Below are positions 24,982 to 31,913 of a stretch of 35,232 bases of DNA, one piece after another. The stretch spans positions 1-35,232 of the forward strand of contig CAJWSU010000014.1 in the NCBI GenBank assembly GCA_913046335.1, given 5' to 3'. Origin of the DNA: TMED109 sp002684605 (GTDB lineage: Bacteria > Pseudomonadota > Alphaproteobacteria > TMED109). A model generated the notes under the pieces. The model searched no databases. It was not told where the DNA came from and saw nothing but the letters and a program-made list of their open reading frames with translations. Each line of letters opens with the position of its first letter. Within the stretch, counting starts at the first letter, position 1. A program made the position numbers and the translations under genes.

Positions 24982-25521
24982 CTATTCCTTAAAATTTTTG
25001 GATCCTATTAAACGCTGAGATAGTAAAACTGCAGAAGCACAGTTAGATTTATATGCTAAACCCATCATAGCATTTACAGTTTCTGAAACTTCTTCTGGTT
25101 TTTCGCACCTAGATACATTTATATCTAATGTAGACAATATTTTTTCTGTTGCTTTGCCCATAGGCACTTGCCAAGGGTTAAATTCATTCCATTCACCTCT
25201 CATAGTGATCAGCATAAGAAGCGGAAAATCACATGCACGAGTTATAGAAGCTAATGCATTAATACAGTTTCCTACTCCACTTGACTGCATTAATAGCACT
25301 CCTTTTTCTCCACCTAACCAAGCACCAGCTAAAAGTCCAACACCTTCTTCCTCAGAGGTTAAACTCACCATATTCATATTTTTATCATTCTGACAATATT
25401 CAATTAGACTTTTATGTCCCGCATCTGGTACATAAGCTATTTGCTTTATTTTGTATTCTCTAAAAATGTCATATATTTCTAAGGGCCAATTTAGAAGATT
25501 TTTTTCGAGTTTATTAACCAT
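24982..25521 (-). CDS. ThDP-dependent 2-oxoacid decarboxylase, alpha (N-terminal Pyr-domain) subunit
   Basis: Partner of the following gene, 179 residues. It contains the ThDP pyrimidine-domain glutamates in TSEEEGVGLLAGAWLGG (55-71), SSGVGNCINAL (80-90) and RGEWNEFNPWQVPMG, all characteristic of sulfopyruvate/phosphonopyruvate decarboxylase alpha subunits (ComD-like). VPDAGHKSLIEYC near the N-terminus is the substrate-side loop. ATG start at 25519-25521. It is the first gene of the minus-strand run and divergent from moaA. No phosphoenolpyruvate mutase or sulfolactate dehydrogenase is in the window, so neither phosphonate nor sulfonate metabolism is demonstrated. Confidence 0.85.
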   Translation of the reverse strand: MVNKLEKNLLNWPLEIYDIFREYKIKQIAYVPDAGHKSLIEYCQNDKNMNMVSLTSEEEGVGLLAGAWLGGEKGVLLMQSSGVGNCINALASITRACDFPLLMLITMRGEWNEFNPWQVPMGKATEKILSTLDINVSRCEKPEEVSETVNAMMGLAYKSNCASAVLLSQRLIGSKNFKE

Positions 25522-25547
25522 TAACTATATCCATTAATTTAATGTCA

Positions 25548-25557
25548 ACGTATACGT
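25548..25557. promoter_or_regulatory. 10-bp perfect palindrome in the moaA/decarboxylase intergenic region
   Basis: ACGTATACGT reads the same on both strands and contains two CG steps, which are rare in this DNA. It lies 27 bp upstream of the decarboxylase alpha start and 85 bp upstream of moaA. An operator for the decarboxylase operon is possible. Confidence 0.3.
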
Positions 25558-25600
25558 ACTATAAGATATAATGAGAATATATAAAGAAATTCTTGATCCA

Positions 25601-25620
25601 TTATATACAGTGGTATATAA
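25601..25620. promoter_or_regulatory. Perfect inverted repeat immediately upstream of moaA
   Basis: TTATATAC and GTATATAA (8-bp arms) flank AGTG, ending 21 bp before the moaA start and just upstream of its AAAGAGGT ribosome site. A possible promoter (TTGATC 25593-25598, TATATA 25614-25619, spacing 15) overlaps it, so a bound protein would block transcription. It could equally be a leader hairpin. The gap is too short for a molybdenum-cofactor riboswitch. Confidence 0.4.
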
Positions 25621-25641
25621 CCATATAAAGAGGTAAAATAA

Positions 25642-26661
25642 ATGTTAGATATTCAAAAAAGCAATACAGCTCCTTTAATAGATCCATTTGGTAGAGCCAT
25701 ATCCTACCTAAGAGTATCTTTAACAGACCGTTGTGATTTTAGATGTGTATATTGTATGGCAGAAAACATGACTTTTTTACCTAAAAAAGATGTATTATCT
25801 CTTGAAGAGATAGAAGCTTTATGTACATCTTTTATTAACCTAGGGACTAAAAAAATAAGGCTAACAGGAGGAGAACCCTTAGTCAGAAAAAATGTTTTAA
25901 ACCTTATTAAAGCTTTAGGTTCTAGAATAGGTAATGGACTAGATGAATTAACACTAACCACAAATGGCAGTCAGCTTTCTAGGTTTTCTGACCAGTTATA
26001 TGATTATGGTGTAAGAAGAGTAAATGTTTCTATAGACACATTAAACCCAGAATTATTTAAAAAAATTACTAGATGGGGTGACCTAGAAAAAGTATTGGGT
26101 GGCTTAAAATCTGCTACTAAAGCTGGTTTAAAATGTAAAATTAATGCGGTAGCGCTTAAAGGTGTGAATGAAGATGAATTAGGTAATATGATAGCATGGG
26201 CACATAAAGAAGGTCATGACTTTACAGTAATTGAGACTATGCCAATGGGAGAAATTACTGAAGATAGAACAGATCAATATTTACCTTTATCAATGGTAAG
26301 ATCAAAATTAAAAGAAAAATATACCCTGACAGAAAGTGAATATAAAACTGGCGGACCAGCTAGATATGTCAAAATTGAGGAAACTGGAGGCAGATTAGGC
26401 TTCATAACTCCTCTTACGCATAATTTCTGTGAATCTTGTAATAGAGTTAGACTAACCTGTACTGGTATGTTGTATATGTGCTTAGGGCAAGATGACTCAG
26501 CCGACCTAAGAAAAGAGTTGTTACAAGGAAAAACAGGAATAGAATTAGAAAATGCAATACGAGAAGCAATTTCTAGAAAGCCAAAAGGTCATGATTTTGA
26601 AATTAGTAGAAGAGCTACTGGCCCAGCTGTTAAAAGACATATGAGTGTAACAGGCGGCTAA
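25642..26661 (+). CDS. moaA: GTP 3',8-cyclase MoaA
   Basis: Radical SAM enzyme for the first step of molybdenum cofactor synthesis, cyclising GTP to 3',8-cyclo-GTP. The 339 residues include the radical SAM cluster Cys31-X3-Cys35-X2-Cys38, LTGGEPLVR (74-82), a second cluster with Cys263, Cys266 and Cys280 in NFCESCNRVRLTC, and the essential C-terminal GG (338-339). SD AAAGAGGT precedes ATG 25642. No other moa/mog gene is nearby. The divergent neighbour is the ThDP decarboxylase pair, and nadK follows after 78 bp. Confidence 0.97.
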   Translation: MLDIQKSNTAPLIDPFGRAISYLRVSLTDRCDFRCVYCMAENMTFLPKKDVLSLEEIEALCTSFINLGTKKIRLTGGEPLVRKNVLNLIKALGSRIGNGLDELTLTTNGSQLSRFSDQLYDYGVRRVNVSIDTLNPELFKKITRWGDLEKVLGGLKSATKAGLKCKINAVALKGVNEDELGNMIAWAHKEGHDFTVIETMPMGEITEDRTDQYLPLSMVRSKLKEKYTLTESEYKTGGPARYVKIEETGGRLGFITPLTHNFCESCNRVRLTCTGMLYMCLGQDDSADLRKELLQGKTGIELENAIREAISRKPKGHDFEISRRATGPAVKRHMSVTGG

Positions 26662-26739
26662 AAATTTCTTTTAACTTATTTTATTAAATGTTAACTTTCT
26701 TATATTCTATTAATCATTTTAAACGGTATAATAATTACA

Positions 26740-27507
26740 ATGAAATTTAATAAAATAGCTTTTATAGCTTCTGATGCTAAAGATGCACAGAATGCATTAA
26801 AAGAATTATCTAAAAAATATAAGAATATAAAAGTAGAAGATGCTGAGGTTATTGTTGCTTTAGGTGGAGATGGGCTTCTTCTCCATGTGATAGAAACCTA
26901 TGGGATTAATAATATTCCTATATATGGAATGAATAGAGGAACCATAGGGTTTTTAATGAACCTTTATTCAAAAGAAAACCTTTTAGAAAGAATTAATAAT
27001 GCAATTATTACGAAAGTTGCTCCTTTAGAAATGGAAGCATACGATATAAATAACAAAAAATTTAAAGGCATCGCTATTAATGAAGTCTCTCTATTGAGGC
27101 AGTCAAGAATGACTGCAAAAGTTAGTATTAATGTGAATAATAAAAAGCGTCTAAATGAACTAGTATGTGATGGCGTAATGCTTGCTACTCCTGCTGGAAG
27201 TACTGCTTATAATCTGTCTGCAAATGGCCCAATTCTGCCTATAAATTCAGAGCTATTATCTTTGACATCAATATGTGCTTTTAGACCAAGAAGATGGCGT
27301 GGAGCTCTATTACCTAAAAATTCTGCTGTAGAATTTAATATTTACGAACCAGAAATAAGAGGCGTAAGCGCTACAGCAGGTAACCTTGAAGTAAGAAACG
27401 TAAAGAAAGTAAATATTAGATTATCAACAAAATTATCATTTAAACTATTATTTGATAACGAAAGCAGTCTTGAAGAAAAGTTTATAAATGAACAGTTTTC
27501 ATCATAG
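26740..27507 (+). CDS. nadK: NAD kinase
   Basis: Phosphorylates NAD to NADP. The 255 residues have the catalytic GGDG (42-45), INEVSLLRQ, the NAD-binding DGVMLATPAGSTAYNLSANGP and a compact C-terminal beta region. The length is that of the shorter alphaproteobacterial form. Start ATG 26740. It stands 78 bp after moaA and 19 bp before the SDR gene on the same strand. Confidence 0.94.
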   Translation: MKFNKIAFIASDAKDAQNALKELSKKYKNIKVEDAEVIVALGGDGLLLHVIETYGINNIPIYGMNRGTIGFLMNLYSKENLLERINNAIITKVAPLEMEAYDINNKKFKGIAINEVSLLRQSRMTAKVSINVNNKKRLNELVCDGVMLATPAGSTAYNLSANGPILPINSELLSLTSICAFRPRRWRGALLPKNSAVEFNIYEPEIRGVSATAGNLEVRNVKKVNIRLSTKLSFKLLFDNESSLEEKFINEQFSS

Positions 27508-27526
27508 TATATAGAGAGGATATAAA

Positions 27527-28294
27527 ATGAACTATAATAATTGTAATGCTGTAATTACTGGAGGTGCAAGTGGTTTAGGAGGAGCAACTGCAGATAATAT
27601 AATTGAACATGGTGGAAGAGTTACAATTATAGATATTCAAGAAGAATTAGGAAAAAATAAACAAGAAGCATTAGGTTCTAATTGTCAATACCTTAATATA
27701 GATATTACAAATGAAGATTTGATCTTAAAAAGTTTTACAAATATTATAGAAAATACTGGTCCTATAAACCTTACTGTTAATTGTGCTGGTATTGGATCTC
27801 CAAGTAAAGTTTTAAATAAAGAAGGAACGTGTCCACTAAATCTCTTCAGTAAAATAATTAGTGTTAATTTAATAGGTACATTTAATACTCTTAAAGCAGC
27901 AGCAAATGTTATGCAAAATAACAATATAGAGGATCATACAAGCAGAGGAGTAATTATAAATACAGCTTCCATAGCAGCATATGACGGACAAATAGGACAA
28001 GCAGCATATTCAGCCTCTAAAGGTGGTATAGTAGGAATGACTCTTCCTATTGCAAGAGAACTTGCAAGACAAAGTATTAGAGTTAACACTATTGCACCTG
28101 GACTATTTGAAACACCGCTCCTTGCTGGTTTACCAGAAGATGCTAAAAGATCTCTAATAGATTCAACGTTGCACCCCCATCGTCTTGGACAACCACATGA
28201 GTATGCAGCTCTAGTTAAACATATCTATGAAAATGAAATGTTAAATGGAGAGACAATTCGTTTAGACGGGTCATTAAGAATGGCTCCAAAGTAA
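27527..28294 (+). CDS. HSD10-like short-chain dehydrogenase (3-hydroxyacyl-CoA dehydrogenase type II)
   Basis: NAD-dependent SDR of 255 residues with TGGASGLG (11-18), NCAG (85-88), catalytic Ser148, Tyr161 and Lys165 (YSASK), and the C-terminal GETIRLDGSLRMAPK, which is characteristic of the HSD17B10 type (3-hydroxyacyl-CoA or 3-hydroxy-2-methylacyl-CoA oxidation). SD AGAGGA lies before ATG 27527. A 2-hydroxyacid oxidase gene follows on the same strand. It could supply the oxidation step after the nearby kinase/ACAD pair (29544-31835); this link is inferred from proximity. Confidence 0.88.
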   Translation: MNYNNCNAVITGGASGLGGATADNIIEHGGRVTIIDIQEELGKNKQEALGSNCQYLNIDITNEDLILKSFTNIIENTGPINLTVNCAGIGSPSKVLNKEGTCPLNLFSKIISVNLIGTFNTLKAAANVMQNNNIEDHTSRGVIINTASIAAYDGQIGQAAYSASKGGIVGMTLPIARELARQSIRVNTIAPGLFETPLLAGLPEDAKRSLIDSTLHPHRLGQPHEYAALVKHIYENEMLNGETIRLDGSLRMAPK

Positions 28295-28299
28295 ATATT

Positions 28300-28330
28300 A
28301 TTCTATAATATATAGATAGAATTTTATTTA
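28300..28330 (+). terminator. Possible weak intrinsic terminator after the HSD10-like SDR
   Basis: ATTCTAT (28300-28306) pairs perfectly with ATAGAAT (28316-28322) across a 9-base loop, followed by a T-rich run. The stem has only one G-C pair's worth of strength in each arm, so termination efficiency would be low. It suggests separation of the nadK-SDR unit from the next gene. Confidence 0.3.
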
Positions 28331-28383
28331 TATTTATATATATAGGAATTAACGTATTAAATTATAAAAAAGGTTTATTTAAA

Positions 28384-29547
28384 ATGGTATTTAAAAGAAT
28401 TAAAGACTGTCATAACACTAAAGATTTTAGAGCATTAGCAAAAAGTAAAATACCAGGTCCTATTTTTCACTATATTGATGGCGGAGCAGATGATGAAATC
28501 ACAAAAGACAGAAATACAGCAGCATATGAAGATTGTGATTTAGTACCTAATGTTCTAGCAGGTGTAGAAGATGTTGATATGTCTGTAACAGTAATGGGAC
28601 AAAAACTAGATATGCCTCTATTTTGCTCTCCTACAGCACTACAGAGATTATTTCATCATGATGGTGAATTAGCGACAGCAAAAGCAGCAGAAAAATTTGG
28701 TACATTCTCTGGGTTATCTTCTTTAGGAACTGTAGATATAATGAAAATGAGTCAAGAAATATCATCACCAAAATTATTTCAATTATATTACCATAAAGAT
28801 AAAGGTCTAAATGATCATATGATTAGCCTTTGTAAAGAAGCAAATTATGAAGCAATCGCCTTAACAGTAGATACTATTACTGGAGGAAATAGAGAAAGAG
28901 ACCTGCATACAGGGTTTACTAGCCCTCCTAAATTAACATTAAAAAGTCTACTAAGTTTTGCTAGCCACCCTATGTGGGCAATAAATTATTTTACACATGA
29001 AAAATTTGATCTTCCTCAATTATCAGGACATGTAAATGCAGGAACGAATATAGCAATATCTGTAGGAGATTATTTTTCAAAAATGCTAGACCAAAATATG
29101 ACATGGAAAGATGCAGAAGACATTAATAAGAAATGGGGTAAACATTTTTGTCTTAAAGGTATTATGAGTGTTGAAGATGCAAAAAAAGCTGTAGATATAG
29201 GAGCTACTGCAATAATGGTTTCTAACCATGGCGGAAGACAGTTAGATGGATCCCGAAGTCCTTTCGATCAATTGGCTGAGATTGTAGATGCTGTAGGAGA
29301 TAAGATTGATGTAATATGTGATGGAGGAATACAAAGAGGAACTCATGTTTTAAAAGCTCTTTCAGTAGGAGCTAAATGCTGCTCCGGAGGAAAGTATTAT
29401 TTATATGCTTTAGCAGGAGGTGGGCAACCAGGTGTTGAAAAAGCCTTAGGAAACTTCAGAAGCGAAATAGAGAGAGATATGAAACTTATGGGTTGTAGCA
29501 AAATATCTGACTTATCTAGAGAAAATTTAAGGTTTAGAAATAATTAA
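28384..29547 (+). CDS. FMN-dependent L-2-hydroxyacid oxidase/dehydrogenase (LldD-like)
   Basis: TIM-barrel flavoprotein of the glycolate oxidase / L-lactate dehydrogenase family, 387 residues. Seen are PLFCSPTALQRLFH (78-91), the FMN lysine K258 in CLKGI, the catalytic SNHGGRQLDGS (280-290) with H282 and R285, and DGGIQRGTHVLKALSVGAK. The usual G(R) after the last motif reads CCSGGKYYLYALAGGG, a variant with two adjacent cysteines. L-lactate, glycolate or another L-2-hydroxyacid is the expected substrate. The stop overlaps the convergent kinase gene within TTAA. Confidence 0.92.
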   Translation: MVFKRIKDCHNTKDFRALAKSKIPGPIFHYIDGGADDEITKDRNTAAYEDCDLVPNVLAGVEDVDMSVTVMGQKLDMPLFCSPTALQRLFHHDGELATAKAAEKFGTFSGLSSLGTVDIMKMSQEISSPKLFQLYYHKDKGLNDHMISLCKEANYEAIALTVDTITGGNRERDLHTGFTSPPKLTLKSLLSFASHPMWAINYFTHEKFDLPQLSGHVNAGTNIAISVGDYFSKMLDQNMTWKDAEDINKKWGKHFCLKGIMSVEDAKKAVDIGATAIMVSNHGGRQLDGSRSPFDQLAEIVDAVGDKIDVICDGGIQRGTHVLKALSVGAKCCSGGKYYLYALAGGGQPGVEKALGNFRSEIERDMKLMGCSKISDLSRENLRFRNN

Positions 29548-30617
29548 CCTAAATTACTATTTTGTACTAGATTCCAAGCAATTTTAGCTAACGGCTTAGA
29601 TAAAGCGCCTTTTTCTTCTGCAGAAGAAGATGCAGCATTACCAGCTCTTCCTCTAGCCAGTACACCCTCTAAAATTGCGACATTTCTAAACATAGAAAAT
29701 GCTATGTAAAAATTTGGATTAATAATTTTTCTATCAAGCATTTCACAATATTTTTTTACTAAATAGTCCTTGGTAGGAATTCCTAAACTAACCAAGTCTA
29801 AGTTTTTTAAACTATAACCCACTCTGACATCAAAATTTTCTTCATGAAGCATTAAGTTATAGCCCAAATCAGCTAATGGATGTCCTAACGTTGACAGCTC
29901 CCAATCTAATACTGCTATTACTTTGGGTTTTTTTAAATCATATATTAAGTTACCTAACCTATAATCACCATGTACTATAGTAGTTTCATCACTCTCTGGA
30001 ATATTTTTTGATAACCAATCAATTAATAATGGCATTTCTGGAATGTCTTGCTGTTTAGATAACTCCCATTGTTGAGACCATCGTTTTAATTGTCTTACAT
30101 AATAACTACCCGGTCTTCCAAAATTTTCTAATCCAACCTCTTCAGGTTTAACTTTATGTAGAGCTGCTAATGTTTCATTCATACTATTATAAATAGCTTT
30201 TCTATCCTCACTATCATGTCCTGGAAGAGAGGTGTTTTCAAAAACTCTACCCTCTAAATATTCCATTAAATAAAAAGGAGTTCCAATAACTTCTTCGTCT
30301 TCACAATATAAATACATTTTAGCAACAGGTACATCCGTTTCATATAAAGCTTTTTGCACTTTATATTCTCTATCTACAGCATGAGCAGAAGGTAATAATT
30401 TACCTGGAGGTTTTTTTCTAACCACATACCTAAACCCTTCATTAGATTCTATTACATACGTAGGATTAGATTGACCAGCATTAAACTGTCCTATTGAAAC
30501 TATACCTGAAAAATTTTTTAATTTACCTATTAAAAAAGCACTAAGTTTATTTAAATCTAATTTATGCGCCTCTTTAACAGGTATATCGTCTATGTTAAGA
30601 ATATAATTTGCATTCAT
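29544..30617 (-). CDS. APH-fold kinase, LvaA / ACAD11 kinase-domain-like
   Basis: Aminoglycoside-phosphotransferase-fold small-molecule kinase, 357 residues. It has the catalytic Brenner motif IVHGDYRLGNLIYD with D218, the metal-binding LDWELSTLGHPLADLGYNL with D238, and an N-lobe with RYVVRKKPPGKLL (63-75). These match the kinase that phosphorylates the hydroxyl of 4-hydroxyacyl-CoAs (LvaA in levulinate catabolism, the N-terminal domain of ACAD11), not antibiotic-resistance kinases. The gene begins 12 bp after the ACAD10/11-type dehydrogenase gene, so the two probably work together. Substrate chain length is unknown. Confidence 0.88.
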   Translation of the reverse strand: MNANYILNIDDIPVKEAHKLDLNKLSAFLIGKLKNFSGIVSIGQFNAGQSNPTYVIESNEGFRYVVRKKPPGKLLPSAHAVDREYKVQKALYETDVPVAKMYLYCEDEEVIGTPFYLMEYLEGRVFENTSLPGHDSEDRKAIYNSMNETLAALHKVKPEEVGLENFGRPGSYYVRQLKRWSQQWELSKQQDIPEMPLLIDWLSKNIPESDETTIVHGDYRLGNLIYDLKKPKVIAVLDWELSTLGHPLADLGYNLMLHEENFDVRVGYSLKNLDLVSLGIPTKDYLVKKYCEMLDRKIINPNFYIAFSMFRNVAILEGVLARGRAGNAASSSAEEKGALSKPLAKIAWNLVQNSNLG

Positions 30618-30629
30618 AAATAGATACTC

Positions 30630-31835
30630 TTAGTTATGTCTTTTTAATTCTAATCTTGCTATTTGATTACGATGGACTTCATCAGGACCGTCAGCTAGTC
30701 TTAATGTTCTAGATTGAGCATACATTTTAGATAAACCAAAATCATTAGAAACTCCCCCTCCTCCATGAGCCTGAATTGCCCAATCAATAATTTTACATGC
30801 CATATTTGGAGCGGCTACTTTAATCATAGCTATTTCTTTACGCGCCTCTTTATTTCCATGAACATCCATTTTATGTGCAGCAAATAAAGTTAATAACCTA
30901 CATTGATCAATCATTATTCTTGATTCAGCAATACGTTCTTGAGTTACAGATTGCTCTGATACTGCCTTTCCAAATGCTACTCTTTCTTTTGTTCTTTTAC
31001 ACATTTTTTCTAGAGCTACTTCAGCTACTCCAATAAGTCTCATGCAATGATGAATACGGCCAGGTCCAAGTCTGCCTTGAGCAATTTCAAAACCTCTCCC
31101 TTCACCTAAAAGCATGTTTTTTACTGGAACTCTAACATTTTCAAATAAAACTTCAGCGTGTCCGTGAGGAGCATCATCAAATCCAAATACCGGCAGATGA
31201 CGAAGTACCTTTACCCCTGATGAATCTGCTGGAATAACGATCATTGATTGCTGTTTATGCCTATCAGGGTTTTTGGCATCAGATTTTCCCATGAAAATAA
31301 AAACTTTACATCGAGGATCATTGGCTCCGGAAGTCCACCATTTCCGCCCATTAATTACATATTCATCACCATCTCTTATTATTGAAGATTCAATATTAGT
31401 CGCATCAGATGAAGCTACTTCTGGTTCAGTCATAGCAAATGCAGACCTAATTTTTCCTTCAAGTAATGGTGCCATCCATTCTTTTTTAACTTCATCAGAA
31501 GCATATCTCTCTAATGTTTCCATATTTCCAGTATCTGGAGCGGAACAATTAAAAGCTTCAGGACCAAATTGAGTTCTTCCCATCATTTCACATAAATGCG
31601 CATATTCATAATTTGTAAGACCTGCTCCACGATCACTATCCGGTAAAAATAAATTCCACAAACCTTGTTCTTTTGCCTTAGCTTTAATACCTTCTAGAAT
31701 TTGTGATGGTTGCCATCTGTCACCCTCTGCAATTTCAGCCACAATTTTTTTTTCATTTGGATAAACATTATCATCCATGAACTTACTCACTTTTTCTAAT
31801 AGATCCTCTACCTTAGCTGATAATTCTGGTAACAT
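30630..31835 (-). CDS. ACAD10/11-type acyl-CoA dehydrogenase (LvaC-like)
   Basis: FAD-dependent dehydrogenase of 401 residues with AFAMTEPEVASSDATN (132-147) and KWWTSGANDP (165-174). The C-terminal catalytic loop reads LRLADGPDEVHRNQIA, with D382 where ordinary ACADs have Glu; this Asp loop is typical of ACAD10/ACAD11 and their bacterial relatives. Strong SD (AAGGAG) before ATG 31833-31835. It is followed by the APH-fold kinase, so the two genes are the unfused form of ACAD11. The expected role is conversion of 4-phosphorylated acyl-CoA towards a 2-enoyl or 3-hydroxyacyl-CoA. Confidence 0.92.
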   Translation of the reverse strand: MLPELSAKVEDLLEKVSKFMDDNVYPNEKKIVAEIAEGDRWQPSQILEGIKAKAKEQGLWNLFLPDSDRGAGLTNYEYAHLCEMMGRTQFGPEAFNCSAPDTGNMETLERYASDEVKKEWMAPLLEGKIRSAFAMTEPEVASSDATNIESSIIRDGDEYVINGRKWWTSGANDPRCKVFIFMGKSDAKNPDRHKQQSMIVIPADSSGVKVLRHLPVFGFDDAPHGHAEVLFENVRVPVKNMLLGEGRGFEIAQGRLGPGRIHHCMRLIGVAEVALEKMCKRTKERVAFGKAVSEQSVTQERIAESRIMIDQCRLLTLFAAHKMDVHGNKEARKEIAMIKVAAPNMACKIIDWAIQAHGGGGVSNDFGLSKMYAQSRTLRLADGPDEVHRNQIARLELKRHN

Positions 31836-31913
31836 TTAACGCTCTCCTTAAATTTAATAAAACTTTCATTCAAGGTATTAATATAATGAAAAAATTTAAA
31901 TAAATAAAGGTAA

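Noticed and set aside
29544..30617. Aminoglycoside resistance kinase
   Set aside because: The fold and HGD motif are shared, but the detailed motifs and the adjacent ACAD10/11-type dehydrogenase point to an acyl-CoA kinase.
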